A DNA stretch of 37,727 nt from an uncultured Bacilli bacterium (GTDB lineage: Bacteria; Bacillota_I; Bacilli_A; RF39; UBA660): positions 1 through 37,727 of the forward strand of contig CAKOHV010000020.1 in assembly GCA_934086145.1 (NCBI GenBank). Direction: 5' to 3'. Under the pieces are notes generated by a model that was not told the origin of the DNA, searched no databases, and saw nothing but the letters and a program-made list of their open reading frames with translations. Positions 15,416-23,886 of the stretch are shown piece after piece (positions within the stretch are counted from its first letter, which is position 1; every line of letters begins with the position of its first letter). A program made the position numbers and the translations under genes.

Positions 15416-16879
15416 ATGTTTAATAAACTTAAAAATATCTTATTAAATGAAGATGAAAAAATAAAAGGTTCTTTATTTGGTTTCTTTGTTGGTGATGCTT
15501 TAGGTGTACCGGTTGAATTTGTTAAAAGAGATGAATTAAAAAAGCGTAAAGTTACTAAAATGCTCGAGTATGGTACGCACAATCAACCTCTTGGAACTTG
15601 GTCTGATGATACTTCCATGGTAATTGCTACAATTGATTCTTTAAATAGTAATCAATGTCTTAATTATAAATCGATTATGGATAATTTTTTAAAATGGTTT
15701 AATAATGGCGAATATACTCCTAACGGCATCGTTTTTGACATAGGTAATACGACTTCAATGGCTTTATTAAAATATCAAAAAGATAAGACATCCTTTCTTT
15801 GTGGCTCCGAAGATATCTATTCCAACGGAAATGGTTCCTTAATGCGAATTTTACCAATATCAATATATTTACATTACACTGATGCTCCTATGTTTGACGT
15901 TATAAAGAATATTTCAAGTATGACTCATGCCCATATTTACAGCATCTTTAGTTGCATTATCTATTCTGTATTTATTAACGAATACTTAAAAGTACCTAAT
16001 ATTAAAAAGTCTTACGCCAGTATGCAAGTTATTATTAGAAAAATTCTCGAAGATGATAATAACAAAACCCTTGGTAACCTAGATGATTTAAAGCAAAAGT
16101 TTAATCGAATAATTTATCATAATATAGCTGATATAAAAGAAAATGATCTTAAATCTAGTGGTTTTGTTATCGATTCACTAGAAGCTTGTTTCTGGTGCTT
16201 ACTAAATACTAATAACTATCAAGGCGCTGTCTTAAAGGCCGTTAATTTAGGTGATGATACTGATACAATCGGAGCTTTAACCGGTGGCTTAGCAGGCTTA
16301 ATTTATGGCTATCGCAATATTCCTAAAGATTGGGTGAATGTTTTAAAAAGAAAAGAATACTTAAATGAATTAGTAAATAAATTTATTCAAACAATTAATA
16401 CTTTAAAGAGTAAAAAAGCTCTTCATGAATGGCCAAACAATCTAAATCAAAATCTCAATTCTAAAAATACTTCCTTAGAAACGACTTCAAAAACAACCGC
16501 CGAAAGCTGGCAATGTCTTCCTTTTTCTAAATCCAAAACAATCAAATGCCACATTGAATTAACTAAAGAAGAATATGAAAAATTATCACTAGGGTATCGT
16601 CCCCAATCCATGGAAGACCATTGGTTTATGTATTGTACTGATACGGCAATAAATTACTTTCGAAGCTGGACCGGAATCCAAATTTTTAAAGGTCATTACA
16701 AGTTTGAAAATAATACCTATCTTATTTATTCATTAGAAATAAATGATAATCGTGAAGAGTATTTTGATAGTGATACTGATGAATCACTAAAAGTATTTAC
16801 CGAATTAGTAAAAGCAGCATGTAAAAAAAACAAAATAATAGGTAATTTAATCCCTAATTTAATAAAATTTAGCAAATAA
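15416..16879 (+). CDS. ADP-ribosylglycohydrolase with extra C-terminal domain
   Basis: Residues 12-325 form an ADP-ribosyl-hydrolase (DraG/ARH) domain: GDALGVPVEF (27-36), GTWSDDTSM with the first metal Asp pair (64-65), NGNGSLMRILP, a THAH helix, and NLGDDTDTIGALTGGLAGLI with the second metal Asp set (280, 281, 283). The dinuclear Mg2+ site appears complete, so it should cleave ADP-ribose from a modified protein, nucleic acid or small molecule. Residues about 365-487 are a second domain containing LGYRPQSMEDHWFMYCTD and YFRSWTGIQIFKGHYKF; I recall this M-E-D-x-W-F-x-Y ... RSWTG plan as an uncharacterised domain found with such hydrolases. AGGTG precedes ATG. It is separate from its neighbours; no ADP-ribosyltransferase is recognised nearby. 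Confidence 0.88.
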   Translation: MFNKLKNILLNEDEKIKGSLFGFFVGDALGVPVEFVKRDELKKRKVTKMLEYGTHNQPLGTWSDDTSMVIATIDSLNSNQCLNYKSIMDNFLKWFNNGEYTPNGIVFDIGNTTSMALLKYQKDKTSFLCGSEDIYSNGNGSLMRILPISIYLHYTDAPMFDVIKNISSMTHAHIYSIFSCIIYSVFINEYLKVPNIKKSYASMQVIIRKILEDDNNKTLGNLDDLKQKFNRIIYHNIADIKENDLKSSGFVIDSLEACFWCLLNTNNYQGAVLKAVNLGDDTDTIGALTGGLAGLIYGYRNIPKDWVNVLKRKEYLNELVNKFIQTINTLKSKKALHEWPNNLNQNLNSKNTSLETTSKTTAESWQCLPFSKSKTIKCHIELTKEEYEKLSLGYRPQSMEDHWFMYCTDTAINYFRSWTGIQIFKGHYKFENNTYLIYSLEINDNREEYFDSDTDESLKVFTELVKAACKKNKIIGNLIPNLIKFSK

Positions 16880-16924
16880 GTCTATTAAAAATTTTAAAAT
16901 GCTTTTGAAAAGGAATGACCAAAA

Positions 16925-17416
16925 ATGCTTAGGTTTAAGTATTGTAAAACCCATCTTGAAGATGAAGAATATATGAATAAAATGAGTTCTATGGGCTGGC
17001 ATACTAAGAGTTTAGTTGAAGGCTTTTGGCTTTTTACTAAAGGTCAACCGAATAAGTATACTTATCGAATTTATTACCTTCGTAGAATGGATAAGGAAAG
17101 TATCCAACATAAAATTGAAGAATTAGAAAAACAAAATATTGAATTTGTTCATAAATATTCTTTTTGGGGTATTTTCCGAACTTCAAAAGATTTTAAACTA
17201 TATAATAACGACCAATAATTATCGGTTTGTAAGAAAATTAGAAAAACAATGCTAATTGCTTCAATTATTTGTCCGTTAATCATAATTATTTTTTTAATTC
17301 TCGCAATTAAGTCAAGCAAAATATTCGTTTTCTTTACTTTCTTAATAAGTATATATTATTTTATCTATTTATACTTAATGATTGGTTATACTAAATTAAT
17401 TCATCATTTAGAATAA
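16925..17416 (+). pseudogene. DUF2812-like protein interrupted by a stop
   Basis: AAAGGAATG precedes ATG 16925. The first 97 residues (MLRFKYCKTHLEDEEYMNKM then SSMGWHTKSL, YRIYYL, WGIFRTSKDFKLY) fit DUF2812, a domain usually followed by transmembrane helices. Here TAA 17216-17218 interrupts the frame, but the same frame stays open to 17414 and encodes two strong hydrophobic helices (MLIASIICPLIIIIFLILAI and FVFFTFLISIYYFIYLYLMI). Without the stop, the product would have 163 residues with the expected architecture. CAA-TAA suggests a point change from a sense codon such as AAA, GAA or CAA. The short soluble part may still be made. Confidence 0.7.
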
Positions 17417-17487
17417 TATTATAGATTTAATTTAGTAAAAAAGATAATTTATTATCAAAAAATATTAATTTACAAGTGAGGTAGTTT

Positions 17488-17682
17488 ATGAAAAAATTAA
17501 AAATAGGAACATTATTGATTATATTAGGAAATTTATTGTATTTAAGCTATATCTTTTTCTGTGGAAACGAAACAAGTAGTTTTGGTGAATTTAGTAGCGG
17601 TTTATTACTAGGTTTATCAATTGGGTCTAACCTAATTGGTATTATTTTAACCGTTGCTTATATGTCTAAAAATAATAAATAG
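17488..17682 (+). CDS. Small two-helix membrane protein
   Basis: 64 residues. Two transmembrane helices (about 5-23 and 38-58) are joined by a short acidic loop (CGNETSSFGEFSS). GTGAGG lies 9 nt before ATG. It is followed after 25 bp by the lipoprotein gene and is probably its operon partner. No family recognised. Confidence 0.65.
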   Translation: MKKLKIGTLLIILGNLLYLSYIFFCGNETSSFGEFSSGLLLGLSIGSNLIGIILTVAYMSKNNK

Positions 17683-17707
17683 TATTGATAGAAGGAGAAA
17701 AGTATTT

Positions 17708-18391
17708 ATGAAAAAAACAATCTTAACCATTATAATAAGTGGGACAATTATCTTAAGTCTAACAGGTTGTAACACCCATTCAGAAAAAGGTCCCGATGAT
17801 ATTCATTCTTTTGCCGGAACCATCATCGAGTGCAATGAAAAAAATATGATTGTTCGTCCGAATGAAGATGAAGCTGAGTATAAGGCAAGTGATAAATTTA
17901 GCGTCGTCTATGTTAATGGCTTTAATTCTTGTAAAGTTAATGCTCAAGTAAAAATAACTTATGATGGTCAAATAAACGAAACATATCCCGCTCAAATTGG
18001 GACAACTGAGATTGAATTAATTAACGATTTTGACTTTTATATTACTAAACCAGCCGTCCATAATGATATTAAATTTAATGACTATTATACTTCTGATAAC
18101 CACACAATTTATCTAGCTGGTAATATTGGTGAACTTTATATCAAACAAGATAATAAAGATATTACTTTAAAAACTTATTTATCAACTGCATTCCAAACCT
18201 TTGATGATGGCATGAAATACATTACAAATGAACTGGAATTACAAAATACCCTAAACGATGGCAACATCAAAATTTATAAATCTCAAGCTAAAGATGTCAC
18301 TATGATTGTTTGTAATACCCCTAAAAATAATCAAAAAATTTTAATTGGCGACTACAATCTAAAGTATACTGATGGAATCTGTCAAAATTAG
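17708..18391 (+). CDS. Lipoprotein with DUF3221-like domain
   Basis: I chose ATG 17708, which has GAAGGAGA 9 nt upstream and starts a clean lipoprotein signal (MKKTILTIIISGTIILSLTG, Cys21); the longer frame from 17654 would bury the signal. The region about 35-110 reads FAGTIIECNEKNMIVRPNED ... VKITYDGQINETYPAQIG, the pattern of DUF3221 (YobA-like), an OB-like domain of exported Bacilli proteins with the S/T-Y-P-A-Q end. Residues 110-227 are beta-rich with no assignment. It is anchored on the outer face of the membrane. Function of the family is unknown. Confidence 0.78.
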   Translation: MKKTILTIIISGTIILSLTGCNTHSEKGPDDIHSFAGTIIECNEKNMIVRPNEDEAEYKASDKFSVVYVNGFNSCKVNAQVKITYDGQINETYPAQIGTTEIELINDFDFYITKPAVHNDIKFNDYYTSDNHTIYLAGNIGELYIKQDNKDITLKTYLSTAFQTFDDGMKYITNELELQNTLNDGNIKIYKSQAKDVTMIVCNTPKNNQKILIGDYNLKYTDGICQN

Positions 18392-18491
18392 TAAGTATAA
18401 CTTAAAAGTAAGTTAGTAAATCATAATTTGAAAAAACATATTTATGGAATTTACTAGCCTGAGTATAGTATAATACAAATGACAGTTTATT

Positions 18492-18512
18492 AATTGTTAG
18501 AAAGTAACAATT
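18492..18512 (+). promoter_or_regulatory. Leader hairpin of the ABC exporter operon
   Basis: AATTGTTA pairs perfectly with TAACAATT around GAAAG, just before the GGAGG site at 18518. As DNA it may be an operator; as RNA it may be a leader hairpin. No T-tract. Confidence 0.5.
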
Positions 18513-18533
18513 TGTATGGAGGATTGAGTGTTT

Positions 18534-19472
18534 ATGAAAAAAGTTATTGAAGTTAGCCATTTAACTAAAAATTATAAAGAATTAAAAGCGATAGATGACT
18601 TATCTTTTGAAGTATATAGTGGGGAAATAGTCGGATTACTAGGCCCTAATGGTAGTGGTAAATCAACTACTATCAATTGTTTATTATCTTTGCTTAATTA
18701 TAATAAAGGTAGCATAAAGATATTTGATAAAGAAATGGAACCTGATTCCTATGATCTAAAAGCTCAAATAGGTGTTGTCTTCCAAGAAGTAGCTGTTTTT
18801 GATGAACTTACTGTTTATGAAAACATTGATTATTTTTGTGGTCTATATATTTCTGATAAAGAACAAAGAAAAAAATATGTTGAGGATGCTATTAACTTAG
18901 TTGGTTTAGAAGATTTTAAAAAATTCTATCCCAAAAAGTTGTCTGGGGGCTTATTAAGAAGACTAAACATTGCATGTGGTATTGCTCATAAACCAAAACT
19001 TATTTTTCTTGATGAACCAACGGTAGCTGTCGATCCGCAAAGTAGAAATAATATTTTAGATGGGATTAAGAAACTAAGAGATGATGGGGCAACTATCATT
19101 TATACTACCCATTACATGGAAGAGGTTGAAATCCTTTGTAATCGTGTTATCATCCTTGATAAGGGTAAAATAATTGCTTCTGGAACTATTGATGAATTAA
19201 AAAAACTTGCCAAAATCGAAGAAAAAATATCTATCGAAGTCAGTGCTTTAGATGACAAGTATCTTAGTAAAATTAAAGAGTTAAAGAATGTTGATGAAGT
19301 AAAATACAATGATAATATATTATTTATCACTTATAAAAAGGGTAAAAATAATCTTGTAGAGATTATGGAATATTTAAAAACTAATAAAATTAAATATAAT
19401 AAAATATTTTCTGAAAGACCAACTCTTAATGATGTGTTCCTTGAATTAACTGGAAAGGAATTGCGTGATTGA
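18534..19472 (+). CDS. ABC-2 exporter ATPase
   Basis: 312 residues from ATG 18534 (GGAGG 11 nt upstream; a GTG at 18528 is an alternative). Walker A GPNGSGKST, Q-loop VVFQEVAVFD, signature LSGGLLRRLNIA, Walker B LIFLDEPTVAVDP and switch THYMEEV are all present, with no lost catalytic residue. The C-terminal extension (about 225-312) is typical of ABC-2 drug and antibiotic exporters. It energises the two permeases encoded directly downstream (TGA immediately followed by ATG). Substrate unknown: drugs, lipids or peptides are all possible. Confidence 0.93.
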   Translation: MKKVIEVSHLTKNYKELKAIDDLSFEVYSGEIVGLLGPNGSGKSTTINCLLSLLNYNKGSIKIFDKEMEPDSYDLKAQIGVVFQEVAVFDELTVYENIDYFCGLYISDKEQRKKYVEDAINLVGLEDFKKFYPKKLSGGLLRRLNIACGIAHKPKLIFLDEPTVAVDPQSRNNILDGIKKLRDDGATIIYTTHYMEEVEILCNRVIILDKGKIIASGTIDELKKLAKIEEKISIEVSALDDKYLSKIKELKNVDEVKYNDNILFITYKKGKNNLVEIMEYLKTNKIKYNKIFSERPTLNDVFLELTGKELRD

Positions 19473-20654
19473 ATGTTTATCCATAACTTTAAATACTCTT
19501 TAAAAACCCTTTTTCGTAATAAAGCCCTAATCTTCTGGACTTTTGCTTTTCCTATAATCCTCGGCACATTCTTTAATATGGCTTTTTCTAACCTCGAAAG
19601 TAGTGAAAAATTAGATATAATCAATATTGCCATTATTCAAAATGATGACTTCAATAACAACGAAATATACAAAGAAGCTTTCGTCAATTTAAGTGATGAA
19701 AATAATAGTGAACGCTTATTTGCCACCAGATACACAACCGAAAAAGAAGCTCAAAAATTATTAGAAGATGAAGAAATCATCGGGTATATGAAATTAGTTG
19801 CTGATGAACCTAAGTTAACATTTACAACAAATGGTATCGATGAAACTATCTTTAAATATGTTGCTGAAGAGATTGCGCAAACTAACAATATTATTCAAAA
19901 CTTAACAGAAGAAACTATCAAAAGTGAAGTCGCAAATGGTCATTCGCAGATTGATTATGAACAGATTTATAGTATGGTAATAGAATTGACCCAAGCTGAT
20001 TCTGCTCATCTTAATAATATTTCAAACAGTAATTTAAGTTATACAATGATTGAATTCTACACCCTTATAGCTATGACATGTCTTTATGGTGGTATCTTAG
20101 GTGCCATTAGCATCAATCAAAGCTTAGCTAATATGAGTAACCAAGGAAAACGCATCTCAATTTCACCCGCTTTTAAAGGTCAAATTATTTTAAGTAGTAT
20201 TCTTGCTAGCTATCTTACCCAACTAGCCGGGGTCGCCCTTTTATTTTTGTATACCATCTTCATTTTAAAAGTTGATTATGGTTCTAAATTAGGCTTAGAA
20301 ATTATTCTAACAATGGTTGGAAGTCTCGCGGGCTTATCACTAGGTGTAGCTGTTGCCAGTATCCTAAAAACAAACGAGGGGACTAAAACTGGTATTATTA
20401 TGGCTGTTACAATGCTTGGTTGTTTCTTCTCAGGAATGATGGGAATAACGATGAAATATATAATAGACAAAAATATTCCTCTTATAAATAAAATAAATCC
20501 TGCTAGTATGATTACTGATGGCTTTTACTCTTTATACTATTATGACACCCTAGATCGTTATCTTTTTGATATCATCAGTTTAATTATTTTTGCTTTTGTT
20601 TTAATTATAATTTCTTACTTTAGCTTAAGGAGGCAAAAATATGACAGTATTTAA
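19473..20654 (+). CDS. ABC-2 family permease, subunit 1
   Basis: 393 residues. It starts MFIHNFKYSLKTLFRNKALI, the usual N-terminal amphipathic segment, then one helix (about 20-40), a long extracytoplasmic domain (45-185), and five more helices (about 190-385) including YGGILGAISINQ and GLSLGVAVASILKTNEGTKT, typical of YhaP/YhfA-like ABC-2 permeases. The start codon abuts the ATPase stop, and the last 14 bp overlap the next permease, so translation is coupled. Together they should form a heterodimeric exporter. Confidence 0.9.
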   Translation: MFIHNFKYSLKTLFRNKALIFWTFAFPIILGTFFNMAFSNLESSEKLDIINIAIIQNDDFNNNEIYKEAFVNLSDENNSERLFATRYTTEKEAQKLLEDEEIIGYMKLVADEPKLTFTTNGIDETIFKYVAEEIAQTNNIIQNLTEETIKSEVANGHSQIDYEQIYSMVIELTQADSAHLNNISNSNLSYTMIEFYTLIAMTCLYGGILGAISINQSLANMSNQGKRISISPAFKGQIILSSILASYLTQLAGVALLFLYTIFILKVDYGSKLGLEIILTMVGSLAGLSLGVAVASILKTNEGTKTGIIMAVTMLGCFFSGMMGITMKYIIDKNIPLINKINPASMITDGFYSLYYYDTLDRYLFDIISLIIFAFVLIIISYFSLRRQKYDSI

Positions 20655-21789
20655 AGCATTTCTTAAAATATTAAATAAAAATAAATTTATTATAATTATT
20701 TATACGATCTTTTTGATTGGCTTTGGTGGTTTCAATATGCAAACAAGTGAGAATAATCCTAACTTCGTCGCTAGCAAACCAGATATTATGATTGTAAACA
20801 ATGATGAAGAAAAAGGCTTAACCAAAGACTTAATCAAGTATATATCTAGTAATAGTAATATCGTCGAATTAAAAAATAATGAAGAAGCAATCAATGATGG
20901 TTTATTTTATCGTGATGTCAACTATGTAATTTACATTCCTCAAAATTATCATAAAGATTTCATGAATGGTCAAAATCCCACAATAAATATCAAAAGTACA
21001 GGAGACTACCAATCATCATTTGCCGAAATGCTATTAACAAGATATATCAAGGTAGCTAATATTTATCAAAAAAGTATCAAAGATGAAGACGAACTAATAA
21101 GTAAAATAAATGAAACTTTATCTAAACAAAGTACTGTTGAAATCACTTCTAAACTTGATACAAATGGTTTAGCCAAAGCGACATTCTATTATAATTTTGC
21201 TAGCTATAGCATCTTAGCATGCTTAGTCTATGTAATATGTTTGATTCTGGCTAGTTTTAAAGATCTTAGAATTCAAAAACGAACAATAATTAGTAGTACC
21301 AACTATCGTAAACTTAATCGTCAATTACTATTATCAACCAGTTTATTTTCTCTAATCTTATGGTTCTTTTATATTGCTTTAAGTTTTATTTTAATTGGCA
21401 ATATAATGTTCTCTATGCAAGGCCTAATTTATTTAGTAAATTCATTTATCTTTACTATTTGTGCCACCACAATGGCTTTATTTATTGGTAGTTTAGTTTC
21501 TGATAAAAATACCATAAATGGTATTGTTAACGTTGTTGCCTTAGGCTCAAGTTTTCTATGCGGAGCCTTTGTATCTATGAAATGGCTTCCCGCTAGTGTT
21601 TTAAAAATAGCTCATATTTTACCATCATACTATTATATAAAGAGCAACGAAACCCTTAAAGCCTTAGAAAAATTCAATTTTAACACCTTAAAACCTCTTA
21701 TAATAAATATGTCCATTATTTTAGGCTTTGCCATCCTATTTATCATCTTAACTAATCTTGTTTCAAAAAGAAAACAAAAAATAGATTAA
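20641..21789 (+). CDS. ABC-2 family permease, subunit 2
   Basis: 382 residues with the same layout as the preceding permease: one N-terminal helix (about 15-32), an extracytoplasmic domain (35-180) and a C-terminal six-helix membrane part reaching LVSKRKQK. AAGGAGG lies before ATG inside the end of the upstream gene. The segment VVALGSSFLCGAFVSMKWLP contains the conserved G-x-F-x-P-like motif of this class. Likely partner of subunit 1 and the ATPase. No terminator is obvious behind it. Confidence 0.9.
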   Translation: MTVFKAFLKILNKNKFIIIIYTIFLIGFGGFNMQTSENNPNFVASKPDIMIVNNDEEKGLTKDLIKYISSNSNIVELKNNEEAINDGLFYRDVNYVIYIPQNYHKDFMNGQNPTINIKSTGDYQSSFAEMLLTRYIKVANIYQKSIKDEDELISKINETLSKQSTVEITSKLDTNGLAKATFYYNFASYSILACLVYVICLILASFKDLRIQKRTIISSTNYRKLNRQLLLSTSLFSLILWFFYIALSFILIGNIMFSMQGLIYLVNSFIFTICATTMALFIGSLVSDKNTINGIVNVVALGSSFLCGAFVSMKWLPASVLKIAHILPSYYYIKSNETLKALEKFNFNTLKPLIINMSIILGFAILFIILTNLVSKRKQKID

Positions 21790-21880
21790 AATATAATTAG
21801 TATTATTTATTTTAATCAAGATAAGAAAAAATAGAAAAAGATATGGAATAGTATATAAATAATAAGGGAAGTGAAAATAT

Positions 21881-22345
21881 ATGAATATTAATTTTAGATC
21901 TTCAACTCTTAATGATTTAGAAGAAATATGCAATCTCAACAATGCTTTATTTAAACTTGAAAAGACCCATTACGATGAAACCCTAATTACTGATTGGCCC
22001 CTAACTACCGAGGGCCAAGCTTATTTTAAAGATATGATTTTACATCACTATGTTCAAGTTGCGGTCTTAAATGACCACATAATCGGTTATTTAGCTAGTT
22101 CCATCAATGAAAAAGGTCCATATGAAAATATTCAGTATGGTGAAATAAATAATATGTATATTCTTGAAGAATACCAAGGTCAAAAAATTGGTACCAAGTT
22201 AATTGCTAATTTCAAAAAATATCTAAAGGATAATAATATTTCAAGTCTTAAAGTTACAGCAAGTTATAAAAATATAAAGGTGATAAACTTTTATAAAAGA
22301 AATGGTTTAGCAGAATTTAACATCGAATTGACCCAAAACTTTTAA
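21881..22345 (+). CDS. GNAT-family N-acetyltransferase
   Basis: 154 residues. Residues 1-65 contain the N-terminal helices (TLNDLEEICNLNNALFKLEK); motif A is NNMYILEEYQGQKIGTKLIA (acetyl-CoA pyrophosphate loop with Q-G-Q-K-I-G), followed by ASYKNIKVINFYKRNGLAEF, the N-x-x-x-x-x-F-Y-x-x-x-G-F-like motif B. All structural marks of an acetyl-CoA-dependent acyltransferase are present. The substrate cannot be told. GGGAAGTG precedes ATG. It is monocistronic or a loose tail of the exporter operon (91 bp gap). Confidence 0.88.
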   Translation: MNINFRSSTLNDLEEICNLNNALFKLEKTHYDETLITDWPLTTEGQAYFKDMILHHYVQVAVLNDHIIGYLASSINEKGPYENIQYGEINNMYILEEYQGQKIGTKLIANFKKYLKDNNISSLKVTASYKNIKVINFYKRNGLAEFNIELTQNF

Positions 22346-22409
22346 TTACTAAAAAAGTACTTTAGCTAAGGCTAATTCTAAGATGAAACAAAGTATTTGA
22401 AAGGGAAAA

Positions 22410-23057
22410 ATGATAATGAAATACACTTATTGTGAAAAATTAATTTGGTATGCAATGCATAAAACTATTATAGAATTTTTTAATGAAAAACATCCTAAGT
22501 GGAATCTTAAACTGCTAAAGTCCAAATCTCACCAACGTTACAAGCAAATAATCAGCGAATTACCAGATATTGGGAGTCTTCCTAAAAATTCCTTACGAAT
22601 TTGTTTAAGTGGGGCCGCTTTGTGGTTAGCATTCTATGAATCAGCAGAAGAAAAAATAAGCGATGAAGAGTTTGGTGAAATGGTCAAAGCCACCATGAAC
22701 TCCCCATTAATAGTCAAAGCCTTTAGTGCAAAGAACCCGTTTACTAAAAAAGTGCAACTTAAGAAAGAAAAAAATGTCGCACGAGATAATAATGCCAGTA
22801 CTAGTGAATTTAATTGGCAAACTGAGTTTATCAAAGGTCGCGATGAAAATGAGTATACCATCATTTATCGAAGGTGTGGAATCTGCGCCTTGGCTAAAAA
22901 ACTAAATCATTCCGAGTTAGTAAAATACATGTGTGTCTTAGATATTATGTCAGTTGATATGCTAGGTGGAGTATTACACCGCACCAAAACTCTGGCCGAA
23001 GGAAAAGACTGCTGTGATTTTTACATCTGTAAAAAAGGTTCCAAATGGGATAAATAA
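22410..23057 (+). CDS. ATC-hydrolase family (L-2-amino-thiazoline-4-carboxylate hydrolase-like) protein
   Basis: 215 residues; ATG 22410 and ATG 22416 are both possible with AAAGGG upstream. The C-terminal part shows the family plan: FIKGRDENEYTIIYRRCGIC then ALAKKLNHSELVKYMCVLDI, and RTKTLAEGKDCCDFYICKKG. The Cys of RCGIC, the CxxD and the LAxGxxCCDF block are conserved in PF14196-like proteins. Only a few members hydrolyse aminothiazoline carboxylate in the L-cysteine route; most are uncharacterised, so the exact reaction is open. It is followed after 16 bp by a 54-residue gene. Confidence 0.78.
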   Translation: MIMKYTYCEKLIWYAMHKTIIEFFNEKHPKWNLKLLKSKSHQRYKQIISELPDIGSLPKNSLRICLSGAALWLAFYESAEEKISDEEFGEMVKATMNSPLIVKAFSAKNPFTKKVQLKKEKNVARDNNASTSEFNWQTEFIKGRDENEYTIIYRRCGICALAKKLNHSELVKYMCVLDIMSVDMLGGVLHRTKTLAEGKDCCDFYICKKGSKWDK

Positions 23058-23073
23058 ATTAGAGGTAATTAGT

Positions 23074-23238
23074 ATGGAAATTAAACAACAAAATCAAATC
23101 AAAAAATATTTAATAGAAGAACTTGGTCCTACTAAAGGAAATGAAGTCTTTAGTAAGCAAGAAGAAATTCTAGATGAAATAATAAAAAATATTAAAGGGA
23201 AATCAAAAAATCAACAGAAAACCCTCAAAAATATTTGA
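23074..23238 (+). CDS. 54-residue helical protein behind the ATC hydrolase
   Basis: ATG 23074 follows TAGAGGTAATT, an acceptable ribosome site. The product (MEIKQQNQIKKYLIEELGPT then KGNEVFSKQEEILDEIIKN and a basic tail) has no signal or membrane helix. It is 16 bp from the ATC-hydrolase gene and very likely cotranslated. Its size and helical, charged nature suggest a small partner or regulator of the enzyme. No family recognised. Confidence 0.55.
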   Translation: MEIKQQNQIKKYLIEELGPTKGNEVFSKQEEILDEIIKNIKGKSKNQQKTLKNI

Positions 23239-23288
23239 CATTTACAAAATATTTAAAATTTAAGAATTTTTTCTGAAAAATAATATTC

Positions 23289-23404
23289 AAAACCGAAATA
23301 AGTCCATATTTTGCGCTAGAATGGGCGAGGCTTATCAATGTAAAATTCCGAAGACTATCTTTATTTTTAAGACTTATTTCCGTTTTTAACCTAAAAGCGG
23401 AAAT
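23289..23404. ncRNA. Candidate structured RNA with alternative hairpins
   Basis: The arm at 23289-23304 pairs with 23371-23386 (16 bp, one mismatch), enclosing a relatively GC-rich core (TTTTGCGCTAGAATGGGCGA). The second arm can instead pair locally: ATTTCCGTTTTT (23376-23387) with 23393-23404, 12 bp with one G-U pair. The two pairings exclude each other, as in attenuators or riboswitches. It lies between convergent genes and its 3' hairpin overlaps the stop of the minus-strand pseudogene. No family (Rfam type) is recognised. Confidence 0.4.
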
Positions 23405-23798
23405 CCAAATTAAAATTCACGATATATTTTATAACTTCAACATTCGTTAATCTATTTTGATAATATTTCTTTAATTCAAAATGAATCTGTTTGCTATCTA
23501 AAAAAATTTAAATATTCTTTTAAATCATCATTTAATACTTTGTTAACGATGTTATCTTTTTATATAATTCAAACTCACTTTTTAACGAATCATACAACTT
23601 TTTATCTAATTTTAAACCTTTAACCTCAGGATAAAAGTTATCTAAATTAAAATAATTTGTTACATTTTTTATAAGCATATCAGCATCAATGTTAATAGTT
23701 TTATCATTACTAAGTTTTACATTAATCATATTATTATAATAATTTGCTCCATTTAATATATTTTGCATAAAGTATCGCATTAGAGTATAATTTTTCAT
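23391..23798 (-). pseudogene. Frameshifted minus-strand gene of unknown function
   Basis: A good AAAGGAGA site precedes ATG 23798. The first frame encodes 88 residues (MKNYTLMRYFMQNILNGANY ... ELYKKITSLTKY) and stops at 23532. Protein-like sequence continues in a second frame (DNIVNKVLNDDLKEYLNFF) and then a third (LDSKQIHFELKKYYQNRLTN then VEVIKYIVNFNLDFRF), ending at 23391. The pieces join smoothly if two single-base changes are assumed, giving a protein of about 135 residues. No family recognised. Either the gene is decayed or the sequence carries two errors. Confidence 0.55.
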
Positions 23799-23886
23799 AT
23801 TTTCTCCTTTTAGTAATTATACTCATTCTTAATTTTTTTCTATAGTTTATAAAAAAAATAACTTTAAAATTTTTATTCAAATAATC

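Noticed and set aside
23289..23404. tracrRNA for a Cas9 system
   Set aside because: No cas gene and no repeat array matching the arm are in the window, and the AAATAAG/CTTAT likeness is too short.
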